61,837 nucleotides of DNA. It comes from Flavobacterium macrobrachii (GTDB lineage: Bacteria > Bacteroidota > Bacteroidia > Flavobacteriales > Flavobacteriaceae). The notes beneath the pieces are model-generated. The model was not told the origin of the DNA and ran no database searches. It saw only the letters and a program-made list of their open reading frames with translations. The stretch spans positions 1 to 61,837 of the forward strand of contig NZ_JACTAC010000010.1 of assembly GCF_014486675.1 (NCBI RefSeq), written 5' to 3'. The position numbers were made by a program, and so were the translations under genes. Below are positions 1 through 9,293 of this stretch, piece after piece (the first letter of the stretch is position 1; each line of letters starts with the position of its first letter).

Positions 1-44
1 ATATTTATACATGACAGGGTTGTTTTTAATTTACATTTTTACGA

Positions 45-1481
45 TTAATGTCCACCACTTACTTTTTTATCAAAACTAATACCTTGTTGTTTTAGAATTC
101 CGCTTACTTTCCATGCGTAGAAAGCCAAATAGGCAAAACAAAGTACACCGACAATATAACTCGATTGAATGGTTGTAACATCGGCTACATAACCTTGCAG
201 TAAGCTTACAAAACCTCCACCCATAATCATCATAATCAAGAAGCTACTTCCTTGGCTAGTGTGTTTTCCTAAACCACTAACAGCTAATGTAAAAATACAT
301 GGCCAAAGCGTACTACAAAATAATCCAACACTTGTAAATGCATAAACACTAATCATTCCGTCAGTTGCCATTCCAATCAATAAAGCTGCAATTCCTAAAC
401 CGGAGAAAATCAATAACATTCGTGCTGGATTTCCTCTACTAGCAATATCAGCAGCAATCAATACTAAAATGATTAAAGCATATACATAAAATGGTGTCAA
501 ATCGTGTTTTGCAATAGCATTAACCAACAAGAAAACTCCAAATGCTAAATAAGGTGCAATGAAACGCAATATCTTTTGTGTGCTCATGTTATCGGTAAAC
601 GCTTCAACAGCTCCAGTCCAACGACCAATCATCAAACTTGCCCAATATAACGAAATGTAAGGCGCAATATCTTTAGTTAAAAACCCTAAATTTTTCTCCA
701 TATACGCTGGCAAATTACTTGCTGTAGAAACTTCTACACCAACGTAAACAAAAATGGCAATCATTCCCAATACTAATTGAGGATATTTCAACGCCGAACT
801 TCTTGCTGAACTTGCTTCACTTTCTGTTTCTAAAATAGCTTGCGGTTTATCTGGAATTGATGAAAACTTTAATAAAATAGCAACCAATAAAAATGCTGCT
901 CCAAGAACCAAATAAGGAATTTTTACACTTTCAATACTCATTTCTGTTTTTTCGGAAGTAGCAGAACCAAAAATAGCAAAACTCACAATTAATGGTCCAA
1001 TTGTTGTTCCAAGGTTATTAATTCCTCCAGCCATTGTTAAACGTTGTGAACCTGTTGTTATTGGTCCTAGGGCAATCGCTAATGGATTTGCTACTGTTTG
1101 TTGTAACGAAAATCCTAAAGCTACGATAAACAATCCTGAAAGCATTAATGGAAACGAACCAGTATTTGCCGCAGGATAAAACAATAAAGTTCCTAAAGCC
1201 GAAATCGCTAATCCTAATGCTAGCGAATTTTTGTAGCCAATTCGGTTAATTAAATCGCCTTTGGTTACATACGAAATCAATAAATACAAAAGTGAACCAA
1301 CAGTATAAGCAATGTAAAATGCCAAAGAAACCAATTGACTTTCTACTTGTGATAAATCAAATGCTTCTTTAAAAACAGGAATTAAAATATCATTACTTGC
1401 AGCAACAAATCCCCAAAAGAAGAAAACAGTTACCAAGGGAATAAATTGTGCCCAATTGGTTTTAATTTGGTTAGTACTCAT
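45..1481 (-). CDS. Sugar MFS transporter (FucP/GluP-like)
   Basis: Inner-membrane major facilitator protein of 478 aa, probably a proton-coupled sugar importer of the fucose/glucose/galactose (FucP/GluP) type. It has about 12 hydrophobic segments. The N-terminal stretch FFFWGFVAASNDILIP is typical of this branch. The ORF stays open to 1541, but the ATG at 1481 fits better: it gives MSTNQIK, follows the upstream gene by 22 bp instead of overlapping it, and puts the first membrane segment at the usual distance. It lies directly downstream of a GH97 alpha-glucosidase on the same strand, so import of the released glucose is a sensible role. The substrate is inferred. Confidence 0.85.
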   Translation of the reverse strand: MSTNQIKTNWAQFIPLVTVFFFWGFVAASNDILIPVFKEAFDLSQVESQLVSLAFYIAYTVGSLLYLLISYVTKGDLINRIGYKNSLALGLAISALGTLLFYPAANTGSFPLMLSGLFIVALGFSLQQTVANPLAIALGPITTGSQRLTMAGGINNLGTTIGPLIVSFAIFGSATSEKTEMSIESVKIPYLVLGAAFLLVAILLKFSSIPDKPQAILETESEASSARSSALKYPQLVLGMIAIFVYVGVEVSTASNLPAYMEKNLGFLTKDIAPYISLYWASLMIGRWTGAVEAFTDNMSTQKILRFIAPYLAFGVFLLVNAIAKHDLTPFYVYALIILVLIAADIASRGNPARMLLIFSGLGIAALLIGMATDGMISVYAFTSVGLFCSTLWPCIFTLAVSGLGKHTSQGSSFLIMMIMGGGFVSLLQGYVADVTTIQSSYIVGVLCFAYLAFYAWKVSGILKQQGISFDKKVSGGH

Positions 1482-1503
1482 AAATAAATTTTTAAATTTT
1501 GGT

Positions 1504-3603
1504 TTAGTTAATTGGTTTAAAAGAAATAGCAGTTCCTCCACCTTTGGCCAAAAGTAATTTAATTTTTGACTTAGAAGTAACTTGTATAGTTTTTATAGCA
1601 TATGATTTTGGGTTCTTTTCCCAGTCAGCATCTTTACCATCTTGATAAATAACCGCTTCGTATTTTTTGTTTGGAGAAAGGAAATCTAGTATTATTTCTG
1701 TTTGACGTGCATTTTCATCAGTAATTGCTCCTAAAAACCATTTTTCAGATTTTTTATCTTTCCTCGCAACTGTGATATAATCTCCAGGTTCTGCCTCAAT
1801 ATATTTAGTCTCTTGCCAATCTGCTGGAACATCTTTTATAAATTGAAATGCATCAAGGTGTTTTTCATAATTTTCAGGTAAATCAGCAGCCATTTGTAAA
1901 GGCGAATACATGGTTACATATAATGCTAGTTGTTTTGCTAAAGTGGTATGTACTTGCTCTTTTTTAGTCTTGTCGTAAAAGCTCATTTTGATTTCAAAAA
2001 TTCCCGGTGTGTAATCCATTGGTCCACCAAGAAGTCGTGTAAACGGAAGTATTGTTTCGTGCATTGGTGGATTTCCATTACTCCATGCATTAAATTCATT
2101 TCCTCGAGCTGCTTCTGCTGCAATATAATTTGGATAGGTTCTGTGATAACCTGTTGGTCGTGAACTTTCGTGAGAATTAACCATTAATTTATTGTCTGCC
2201 ATTCGTTTAGCTACAAAATTGAAATGGTTTACCATAGTTTGTCCATCGTGAAACTCGCCACGCGGAATAATTTTTCCAACATAACCTGATTTTACCGCTG
2301 GATAACCGTATTGTTTCATTAAATCCATTGCTCGGTCTAAATGCCTTTCATAATTAGCCACTGAACCCGAAGTTTCGTGATGCATAATCATTTTTACACC
2401 TTTAGATTTGGCATAATCGTTAACTGCTTTTAAATCAAAATCTGGATATGGCGTTATGAAATCAAAAACGTCTTCTTTCCAATTACCGAACCAATCTTCC
2501 CAACCTACATTCCATCCTTCAACAAGAACTCCATCAAAACCATGCTTTGCAGCAAAATCAATATATCTCATAGTATTTTCTGTAGTTGCACCATGTTTGC
2601 CACTGGCTATCAACTCGCGAGACTCTGTATTTTGAGCATTTTGACTTCCTGCATAATCCCAAGTTGATTTTCCAACGTGCATTTCCCACCAAATTCCAAC
2701 ATACTTCATAGGTTTTATCCAAGAAGTGTCTTCAATTTTTGAAGGTTCATTTAAGTTCAAAATCATTTTAGAATTTAAAATATCTCTAGCATCAGTACTT
2801 ATTATGATTGTCCTCCAAGGCGAAACAGACGGAGTTCTTAGATAAGCTTTATCTCCAATTGCATTTGGAACTAATAACGAAGTAAAACCAAAAGTCTTAG
2901 TATCTAAATTCAAATGCATCACTGGATAGTCAACAACTGCTGCTTCAAAAATATTCAAATAAACACCATCTTTTGATTTCATCATTAATGGTGATTGAAC
3001 TACATGTTTTCCTGAAATAGACTTAACTCCTATTCCGTTATTCAAATTTAATTTTTGAGTATCAATATCTGACAAAAGTGTTTCATTATACTCATATTCC
3101 TGACTATCAAAATCACCAGGTATCCAAAATGAATTATGGTTTCCTGTTAAATTAAATTCAGAAACTTCATCTGAAATCACAAAATAGTTCAGATTAGGTT
3201 GTTTAGGAAAAGAATATCGAAAAGCAACACCTTCATCAAAAACTCTAAAAATAATCGAAAGCTTTTTATCATTTGCTTTTTGTACCAAAGTAATTACTAA
3301 CTCATTATAATTATTCCTAATCGCACTTTGTTCACCAAGTACAGGTTTCCATACTTCGTCAAAGGTTGATGTATTACTATTTTCAACTGTAAATCCTTTA
3401 GTAAAATCGGTTCCATCCTTTAGTTTTAAACCTAAAAAACTCTGATTTACTACTTTCTTGTCTTTTAAAGTTACATAATAATTTGGTTTTCCTTCATTAT
3501 CTAAACCAAAATTAACTGTTAAAGATTTGGAAGGTGATTGAACTTTTTGAGCATTTACAACTGAAACCAAAAAAAGTAATACTAAAATTTGAATTTTTTT
3601 CAT
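1504..3603 (-). CDS. Glycoside hydrolase family 97 (SusB-like alpha-glucosidase)
   Basis: Exported 699-aa enzyme. An N-terminal signal peptide (MKKIQILVLLFLVSVVNAQ) is followed by the GH97 N-terminal beta-sandwich, a (beta/alpha)8 barrel from about residue 295, and a C-terminal beta domain. Three glutamates sit in HHET (E410), NSHE (E479) and GNEF (E503). Their spacings of 69 and 24 match the general bases and acid of the inverting enzyme SusB (E439, E508, E532). That points to an inverting alpha-glucosidase rather than the retaining alpha-galactosidase branch, which uses an Asp nucleophile. The enzyme probably works in the periplasm on malto-oligosaccharides, and the next gene is a sugar permease. 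No susC/D/R lies in the window. Confidence 0.9.
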   Translation of the reverse strand: MKKIQILVLLFLVSVVNAQKVQSPSKSLTVNFGLDNEGKPNYYVTLKDKKVVNQSFLGLKLKDGTDFTKGFTVENSNTSTFDEVWKPVLGEQSAIRNNYNELVITLVQKANDKKLSIIFRVFDEGVAFRYSFPKQPNLNYFVISDEVSEFNLTGNHNSFWIPGDFDSQEYEYNETLLSDIDTQKLNLNNGIGVKSISGKHVVQSPLMMKSKDGVYLNIFEAAVVDYPVMHLNLDTKTFGFTSLLVPNAIGDKAYLRTPSVSPWRTIIISTDARDILNSKMILNLNEPSKIEDTSWIKPMKYVGIWWEMHVGKSTWDYAGSQNAQNTESRELIASGKHGATTENTMRYIDFAAKHGFDGVLVEGWNVGWEDWFGNWKEDVFDFITPYPDFDLKAVNDYAKSKGVKMIMHHETSGSVANYERHLDRAMDLMKQYGYPAVKSGYVGKIIPRGEFHDGQTMVNHFNFVAKRMADNKLMVNSHESSRPTGYHRTYPNYIAAEAARGNEFNAWSNGNPPMHETILPFTRLLGGPMDYTPGIFEIKMSFYDKTKKEQVHTTLAKQLALYVTMYSPLQMAADLPENYEKHLDAFQFIKDVPADWQETKYIEAEPGDYITVARKDKKSEKWFLGAITDENARQTEIILDFLSPNKKYEAVIYQDGKDADWEKNPKSYAIKTIQVTSKSKIKLLLAKGGGTAISFKPIN

Positions 3604-3801
3604 CTAAAATACTTTGAAAATTTTTACAGAAAAAGTGGTACTAACTTTTCTATTTTGTTATTTTTTAATACTAAAAATTAATACATTCAAAAAAATGCTG
3701 ATATAATTTTCATAAAAATACATTTAATCGCAAATTCTACTAACAGAGAACAAAAATAGTTATTAACGAAAACGATTTCTTTTACCATTTTTAACAAGTC
3801 T

Positions 3802-3829
3802 GAAAAAAAAATCCCGATTATATCGGGAC
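3802..3829 (-). terminator. Terminator after the AlaDH/SDH-like gene
   Basis: Read on the minus strand, the stem TCCCGAT/ATCGGGA with a 3-nt loop is followed by nine T. It sits just after the stop codon of the gene ending at 3835. Confidence 0.8.
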
Positions 3830-3834
3830 TTTAT

Positions 3835-5037
3835 TTATTTTCCATCAACATAATCCTGAAGATAAGCAAATCGTGGTGTTAATTTTCCATTTTCGGTTAT
3901 CTTAGCACGATGTAGAATTCCGTCTTTATCATTATTAAAAAATGCAGGAATAACGTGTTGCATGAACATTTCGCCAAAACCTTCGCTGGCATCTTTTGGC
4001 AATTCACATGGAAGATTATCTACCGACATCACCATGATTGAACCTGGATGAGTGAATGGAACTTCTTTATCTTCGCTTGGCAAATACCCAAAAAACGGTT
4101 CCGCAATAGTTGATGCTTTAATAGTGCAAGCAATTGGTCCGTTAACATCACACGAAATATCGGCAACAACTTGAATTTTATTTTTTGACGAATTCAACAT
4201 TTCACGAGTTAAAATATCAGGTGCGTTATTTCCATGAAAATGTCCTGCCATATAAATATCCGCTACCTTGGTAAATCGTTCAAAATCAGAAATATAATCT
4301 TTTGGATTTTTATAAAAATCTTGATTGTCTAAAATTTGACCGTCTTTTCGTTTGTTGTAATCTAAAACATCAATTTGAGTATAAACGGGTTGTGTATAAA
4401 TTTTATTCAAAAAATCATCCACCGAAACTTGTTTTACCTTCATTCCGTCTAGAATTTCTTTTGCACCCATTCCTACTTTTCCGTGACCAGTCAACACAAT
4501 TTTTATGTTGGGAAGAATTTGTCTTTTTAGTCTAACTATTAAATCGTCTTTGCTTTTTAGTGTTTCAGCTTTGGGCAATGTAAATAAATCATATTTAATT
4601 CCAAAAGCTCTAAAACCGTTGTAAGCACCAACAATTCCTGCATATCGCCCAAAACCAATCAATCGTCTGTTATTGGCATCAACTATGGTTTCGTGGTCAA
4701 AAAGTTCGATGTTTTTTTCTAAAATAGCTTGCAGTAACTTTCTATTATAAGGTTGAAATTTAATGGTATGCGAGAAGAAAAAGTATTTTTTGTTTGCAAG
4801 TAATGCGTCAACTGGAATTTCTTTTACGCCAAATAAAACATCGCAATCCGATATATCTGTAGCAACTTCAATTCCAAGATTAGCGTATTCTTCATCTGAA
4901 AAAACTCGAATATCTGAACTTTCAACTTTAATTTCAGCTTCCGGATATTTCGTTTTCAACTTTACTAATTCTTCGGGAGTAAAAACAACACGCCTGTCTG
5001 GCGGATTTTTTCTTTCTTTAATAATTCCAAATTTCAT
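3835..5037 (-). CDS. NAD(P)-dependent oxidoreductase, AlaDH/PNT - saccharopine dehydrogenase-like
   Basis: Cytoplasmic dehydrogenase of 400 aa with the N-terminal AlaDH/PNT domain (MKFGIIKERKNPPDRRVVFTP) and a Rossmann core with VLTGHGKVGMGAKEIL as the dinucleotide-binding loop. The DRRVVFTP form resembles lysine-forming saccharopine dehydrogenase (Lys1) more than classic alanine dehydrogenase. Flavobacterial relatives are often labelled alanine dehydrogenase, so the substrate is open. The reading frame continues upstream to 5316, but that extension is AT-rich and non-homologous, and the family start is the ATG at 5037. The gene is divergent from a serine hydrolase. Confidence 0.75.
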   Translation of the reverse strand: MKFGIIKERKNPPDRRVVFTPEELVKLKTKYPEAEIKVESSDIRVFSDEEYANLGIEVATDISDCDVLFGVKEIPVDALLANKKYFFFSHTIKFQPYNRKLLQAILEKNIELFDHETIVDANNRRLIGFGRYAGIVGAYNGFRAFGIKYDLFTLPKAETLKSKDDLIVRLKRQILPNIKIVLTGHGKVGMGAKEILDGMKVKQVSVDDFLNKIYTQPVYTQIDVLDYNKRKDGQILDNQDFYKNPKDYISDFERFTKVADIYMAGHFHGNNAPDILTREMLNSSKNKIQVVADISCDVNGPIACTIKASTIAEPFFGYLPSEDKEVPFTHPGSIMVMSVDNLPCELPKDASEGFGEMFMQHVIPAFFNNDKDGILHRAKITENGKLTPRFAYLQDYVDGK

Positions 5038-5168
5038 TACCTCAAATTTTAATTGCCCAAAAGTAAAGGTAACGAAAACGTTTTCAAAACTTTTTTTTAT
5101 AAAATAATATTGTGGAAAACATGTTGAAAGGTTTGTCGTTTTTGTTCTATAAACCCATTTTGAATAAT

Positions 5169-5176
5169 TATATTTG
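5169..5176 (+). promoter_or_regulatory. -7 box of the serine hydrolase gene
   Basis: TATATTTG matches the Bacteroidetes -7 consensus TAnnTTTG, 16 bp before the ATG at 5192. A possible TTTG -33 lies at 5141 but the spacing (24 bp) is long. The box covers an in-frame TTG at 5174, which argues against that codon as the start. Confidence 0.45.
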
Positions 5177-5191
5177 TTATTCCACATATTT

Positions 5192-6412
5192 ATGAAAATG
5201 AAAAATAAAATTATTCTATATATTTCCCTATTACTATCCTTTTTTATAATTACAACTATTGCCGTTAGCTCGTGTTCCAAACAAGAAAAAATCGAAGAAG
5301 ACGTTGTTAAAATCAACGAAAACGGAATTCCAATAATGCAACCTTTACAAGAAGAATTGCCAAAGCTTTCTGCTGATTTTTTAGCCGATAAAAAATATGG
5401 TGCATCATTTTTTTTTGAAAAGACTTGGTCAGAGAAAAATGATAATGTAGCTTTTTTGGTTGCTAAAAATGGACAGATTATTTATGAAAACTACATGGGT
5501 TTTGCCAACAAGCGAACCGATGAAATGATTACCAAAGACACACCTTTGCATACCGCTTCGGTAAGTAAAATTTTGACTGCAACAGCCGTTTTGATGCTTA
5601 TTGATGCCAAAAAAATTGCGCTTGATCAAAAAGTTAATACAATTATTAACAATTTCCCTTATCCAGATGTAACCGTGCAAACACTTTTAAATCACAGAAG
5701 CGGAATAAAAAACTACGCCTACTTTACATATGAAAACAACAATTGGGACAAAAAGAAAACCTTGACCAACGAGGACATTATTAAGGTTATGATTGATAAA
5801 GAAATTCCGCTTGAGCGAAAAACAGATACTAACTTTAGTTATTGCAATACCAATTATGCTGTATTAGCTTTAATTGTGGAAAAAATCACCGGAATGAAAT
5901 TTCCAGCAGCAATGAAAGAAATGATTTTCACACCACTTGGAATGACCAATACCTATGTTTGCGATTTTGAAAAAGACCGCGAAAACATTGTTCCTTCATA
6001 CAAAGGTAATAATATGGAAATTGGCACCGATTATTTGGATGGAATTTATGGCGACAAAAACATTTATTCCACGCCACGTGATTTACTGAAATTTGATACC
6101 GCACGATATGCACCATTTTTCTTAAATCCTGAATTGATTAAAAAAGTATATCAAGGTTACAGTTACGAAAGCAAAGGTTTGAAAAATTATGGTTTAGGTA
6201 TTAGAATGATTGAATTTGAAAAAGGCGAACCATTTTATTTTCATAATGGTTGGTGGCACGGAAACACTTCTTCTTTTATAAATCTTAGAAAGGAAAAAGT
6301 GACAATTATTACTTTATCCAACAAATACACCAAGAAAACTTATCAATCTAAAAAGCTTGCTGGCCTTTTTGGTGATTATCCATTTTCTCCAAATGAAAAT
6401 AGTGATGATTAA
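5192..6412 (+). CDS. Serine hydrolase lipoprotein (class C beta-lactamase fold)
   Basis: A 406-aa predicted lipoprotein of the beta-lactamase/penicillin-binding (class C, PF00144) superfamily. A hydrophobic signal segment ends in a lipobox-like VSSC. The three active-site motifs are present: SVSK (SxxK nucleophile) in HTASVSKIL, YCN (YxN), and HNG in the position of KTG. Such proteins are peptidases or esterases acting on D-amino-acid peptides or other envelope substrates; real beta-lactamase activity cannot be inferred. The ORF extends to a TTG at 5174, but the ATGs at 5192 or 5198 are better starts. It is monocistronic and divergent from the dehydrogenase gene. Confidence 0.8.
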   Translation: MKMKNKIILYISLLLSFFIITTIAVSSCSKQEKIEEDVVKINENGIPIMQPLQEELPKLSADFLADKKYGASFFFEKTWSEKNDNVAFLVAKNGQIIYENYMGFANKRTDEMITKDTPLHTASVSKILTATAVLMLIDAKKIALDQKVNTIINNFPYPDVTVQTLLNHRSGIKNYAYFTYENNNWDKKKTLTNEDIIKVMIDKEIPLERKTDTNFSYCNTNYAVLALIVEKITGMKFPAAMKEMIFTPLGMTNTYVCDFEKDRENIVPSYKGNNMEIGTDYLDGIYGDKNIYSTPRDLLKFDTARYAPFFLNPELIKKVYQGYSYESKGLKNYGLGIRMIEFEKGEPFYFHNGWWHGNTSSFINLRKEKVTIITLSNKYTKKTYQSKKLAGLFGDYPFSPNENSDD

Positions 6413-6421
6413 TAAAAAAAC

Positions 6422-6463
6422 AAAAAAGCCTATCTTTAGATTAATCTAAAAATAGGCTTTTTT
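6422..6463. terminator. Bidirectional terminator
   Basis: Long hairpin with outer stem AAAAAAGCCTAT/ATAGGCTTTTTT and an inner TTTAGATT/AATCTAAA stem separated by one mismatch. It lies between two convergent genes (serine hydrolase and DUF5606) and has T-runs on both strands. Confidence 0.9.
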
Positions 6464-6484
6464 GTTGTAAACATGCCTAATTAA

Positions 6485-6964
6485 CTATTCTTCTTTTTTA
6501 GTTTTTTTAGTTGCCTTTTTTGCTTTTACTTCTTCTACAACTTCTTCTTTGATTGTTTCAGCATTTTCCACTTTTGGCTCTTCTTTTGAAACTAAACCTT
6601 TAGCTTGAAGAATATTATACCAATTCAAAAGCTTTTTAATATCAGAAGCATAAACTCTTTCTTCATCATAATCAGGAAGAATTTCTTTGAAATAAGCAAC
6701 CAATTTTGTGTTGTCTTCTTTATGAGAAATTGCTGGACCTTCGTTTTCTTTGATGGCAATTGCTCTCAAAATTTCTACTAAAGGTTTTTCTTCACTGTAT
6801 GTGTACATTGAAATTTCAGACAATAAACTAACATTACTTCTCATTCCAACAGTAATTTTTTTTCCGTCTAACAGCGATTCTGCTAAAAACCCTGAACGAG
6901 TTTGTATTTTTAATTCAAATAATCCTGGTTTTCCAGCAATAGCTAATATTTTATCTACGTTCAT
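6485..6964 (-). CDS. DUF5606 domain-containing protein
   Basis: Cytoplasmic 159-aa protein with no signal peptide. The N-terminal ~120 residues match the Bacteroidetes-specific DUF5606 pattern (MNVDKILAIAGKPGLFEL at the start, then a compact domain ending in YASDIKKLLNWYNIL). The last ~35 residues are a Lys/Glu/Val-rich charged tail (EEVKAKKATKKTKKEE), probably disordered and possibly nucleic-acid binding. It is the last gene of the run NlpE/META - ruvX - def - DUF5606. The linkage with def and ruvX suggests a housekeeping role, but no function is known. Confidence 0.8.
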   Translation of the reverse strand: MNVDKILAIAGKPGLFELKIQTRSGFLAESLLDGKKITVGMRSNVSLLSEISMYTYSEEKPLVEILRAIAIKENEGPAISHKEDNTKLVAYFKEILPDYDEERVYASDIKKLLNWYNILQAKGLVSKEEPKVENAETIKEEVVEEVKAKKATKKTKKEE

Positions 6965-7101
6965 CTTTTTTGTTTAATTAAGGGCACAAATATATAAATC
7001 AAAAATCAATTTCAAAGTTCAATTTCAATTGTGAAGTTTAAATTTTCTATTTTCGCAAAACGCTTGATTTTTGTTATTGATTTTGTAATTGTTATTGAAA
7101 A

Positions 7102-7689
7102 TTATCTTCCTTTTTTGTTAGCAAATTTCATGCGGTAATCTGGTCGCGCTTTTCCATCCATAATGTTTTGGAGTTTCTTTTTAATCAATGTTTTTTTCAA
7201 CATCGAAATTTTATCGGTAAAAAGAATTCCTTCAATATGATCGTATTCATGCTGAATTACGCGAGCAATCAATCCATCGAAAACTTCCGTTTTTTTATTG
7301 AAATCTTCGTCATAATATTCTAACGTAATTCTTTCGTTTCGATAAACATCTTCGCGAACGTCTGGAATACTCAAACAACCTTCGTTAAAACCCCATTCTT
7401 CGCCTTCTTCTTTCAACATTTTGGCATTGATGAACGTTCTTTTGAAGCTTTTTAGATGTTCGTGTTCTTCTTTTGACAAATCATCGCTGTCACTAAAAGG
7501 TTCGGTATCGATAATAAACAAACGGATAGCCAAACCCACTTGTGGCGCAGCTAAACCAACACCATATGCATTGTACATGGTATCATACATATTGGCAATA
7601 ATTTCTTTTAAGTTTGGATATTCTGGCGAAATCTCTGCTCCAACCTGTCTTAAAACCGGTTCACCATATCCATAAATTGGGATAATCAT
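7102..7689 (-). CDS. def: Peptide deformylase
   Basis: Removes the formyl group from the N-terminal methionine of new proteins. The 195-aa protein has all three family motifs: GVGLAAPQVG (43-52), EGCLSIP with metal ligand C105, and HEYDH (147-151) with metal ligands H147 and H151 and catalytic E148. The length is normal. It lies 120 bp downstream of ruvX. The spacer at 7690-7809 is AT-rich with imperfect copies of TAGATATTAGAT and holds no gene. Confidence 0.97.
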   Translation of the reverse strand: MIIPIYGYGEPVLRQVGAEISPEYPNLKEIIANMYDTMYNAYGVGLAAPQVGLAIRLFIIDTEPFSDSDDLSKEEHEHLKSFKRTFINAKMLKEEGEEWGFNEGCLSIPDVREDVYRNERITLEYYDEDFNKKTEVFDGLIARVIQHEYDHIEGILFTDKISMLKKTLIKKKLQNIMDGKARPDYRMKFANKKGR

Positions 7690-7809
7690 TTTGATTGCTG
7701 ATTTTAGATATTAGATTTTAGATATTAGATATTTCATTCTTTTATCTATTTGTCTATCGTCTTTATCTTAATTAATTTCTGTTTTTTTAAAGTGGCAAAA
7801 TTAATGAAA

Positions 7810-8226
7810 TTAAATCATTTTTCGGAGTAAATAATCTTGGAGTAAAATTGTAGCGGCAATTTCGTCAACCAAAGCTTTGTTTTGGCGTTTTTTTTTCTTC
7901 AATCCGCTATCAATCATGGTTTGAAAAGCCATTTTTGAAGTAAAGCGTTCATCCACTCGCTCTACTTTCATTTCGGGAAAAGCGGTTTTAAAATCAGCTA
8001 CAAATTTTTCGATAATCGGTGTACTTTCAGAAGCTAAACCATTCATTTGCTTTGGTTCGCCAATCAGCACTTTTATTACATATTCTTTTGAAAAATAGTC
8101 TTTTAGAAAAGCAATAGCTGTTTCGGACGGAACGGTTGTCAAACCCGAAGCAATGATTTGCATTTCATCGGTAACGGCAACTCCGGTTCGTTTTATTCCA
8201 TAATCGATGGCTAAAATTCTTGGCAT
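7810..8226 (-). CDS. ruvX: Holliday junction resolvase-like RuvX/YqgF
   Basis: RNase H-fold protein of 138 aa (YqgF family), implicated in 16S rRNA 5'-end maturation and possibly in Holliday junction resolution. The first acidic catalytic residue is in ILAIDYGIKRTGVAV (D8). Later motifs LIGEPKQMNG and VERVDERFTSKMA, and a C-terminal VDEIAATILLQDYL with the final Asp, complete the active site. The length is typical. It starts only 6 bp after the NlpE/META gene, so the two are almost certainly co-transcribed. Confidence 0.95.
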   Translation of the reverse strand: MPRILAIDYGIKRTGVAVTDEMQIIASGLTTVPSETAIAFLKDYFSKEYVIKVLIGEPKQMNGLASESTPIIEKFVADFKTAFPEMKVERVDERFTSKMAFQTMIDSGLKKKKRQNKALVDEIAATILLQDYLLRKMI

Positions 8227-8232
8227 ATTTTG

Positions 8233-9135
8233 TTATTTTATCGCTTTAAATCGAGCTAATGGTGCCATTTTTCCTTTAACTAATTGAAGTTCATCTTCAA
8301 CAATTACATAACTATCTACTTTTTCAAGCATTTTGACAAATTTTTGTTCCAAATCCATTTCAGGACAAGCCATCATGGTAGAAGCAACTGTCGAAAAAGA
8401 CAGTGAAAAACTGGTTTTCATTACATAATTTCCCATCATATTATTACAACCCGCAAAAGCAGAAAATCTTCCGTCTTTGGAATTCAATTTTAAGAAATAA
8501 TCCTTTTTGCCTTTTTGTTTGATTACTTTGGTATTCAATTCTACTAATTTCCATTTTGTTTCTGCTAAAGTAAACTTTCCTACCGCTGGATTTCCTTTTT
8601 TGATTATAGTTTTAGCCTCAATTCTATCATTCAAGTTTACAGTTGATTGATTATCATGTTCTGAATTCTCCATAGTTACATTGGAAACGTGTTGTTTTGA
8701 TAATATGTAATCTTCAGCCAAACCGCCAGTGATTTTTTTACCTTCCATATCAAGTTGAGTTAAGTTATTTTCACCCACAAAATAGAATTTTGGAGCGTTT
8801 TCCATATCGTTCAAAATGATTGTATTTCCTGATTTATTCCATGAAAAAGTTCCTTTCTTTTCAAAAACTTTCTCACCTTTTCCTAGATATTTAGTTTTAA
8901 CACAATAAGTGTTATTTTCATTAATAACAACCGTAGTTTCTAATCCTTCACAATCTGCACAAGGCAAAATACCTTTGTAAATTCCAACATAATCTATAGA
9001 ACTCTTGGCATTATGACCATCCGTTACTTGAGATAAAACGGTATCTTTTTGAGTGTTTTTTTGTTCTGTCTCTTTTTGTTGACAAGCGAATAAAAAACTA
9101 AAAACCATAGCTAATGTCACTAATTTTGATTTCAT
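8233..9135 (-). CDS. Lipoprotein with NlpE-like and META domains
   Basis: A 300-aa lipoprotein (signal peptide ending FLFAC, C18). Residues ~48-145 form an NlpE-type domain: GIYKGILPCADCEG contains the CxxC of E. coli NlpE, the copper/adhesion envelope-stress lipoprotein. A linker follows, and from ~185 a META/HslJ domain (TKWKLVELN, FAGCNNMMGNY, STMMACPEMDLE). The combination suggests an envelope-stress or metal-related lipoprotein; the exact role is unknown. It is the first gene of the ruvX-def-DUF5606 run and divergent from dapD. Confidence 0.85.
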   Translation of the reverse strand: MKSKLVTLAMVFSFLFACQQKETEQKNTQKDTVLSQVTDGHNAKSSIDYVGIYKGILPCADCEGLETTVVINENNTYCVKTKYLGKGEKVFEKKGTFSWNKSGNTIILNDMENAPKFYFVGENNLTQLDMEGKKITGGLAEDYILSKQHVSNVTMENSEHDNQSTVNLNDRIEAKTIIKKGNPAVGKFTLAETKWKLVELNTKVIKQKGKKDYFLKLNSKDGRFSAFAGCNNMMGNYVMKTSFSLSFSTVASTMMACPEMDLEQKFVKMLEKVDSYVIVEDELQLVKGKMAPLARFKAIK

Positions 9136-9246
9136 TATACAACTGTTTTGGTTAGGATTATTTCTACTACAAACTTACTATTTTTGGTTTTTCTTTAGAA
9201 CAGTTTAACATTATTTTTTAACTATTTAAAAAGTAAAATTCCACGA

Positions 9247-9276
9247 TTGTAGAATTAAAAATTGGAAGTATATTTG
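9247..9276 (+). promoter_or_regulatory. dapD promoter
   Basis: TTG at 9247-9249, a 19-bp spacer, then TATATTTG at 9269-9276: a good Bacteroidetes primary sigma factor promoter. It lies 17 bp before the dapD ATG. Confidence 0.65.
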
Positions 9277-9293
9277 TCAAAATTCAAAAAATC

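Noticed and set aside
5174..5191. Upstream TTG start of the serine hydrolase
   Set aside because: It lies within the -7 box TATATTTG; the ATG at 5192 is better. The same applies to TTG-extended frames at 12942, 14973, 20906, 54527 and 57965.
5038..5316. Long N-terminal extension of the AlaDH/SDH-like protein
   Set aside because: The 93 extra residues are AT-rich noise over the divergent promoter region; homologous sequence starts at 5037.
7690..7809. Structured RNA between def and ruvX
   Set aside because: Only imperfect low-complexity AT-rich repeats; similar filler occurs at 46204-46305, 47227-47390 and 51568-51655.
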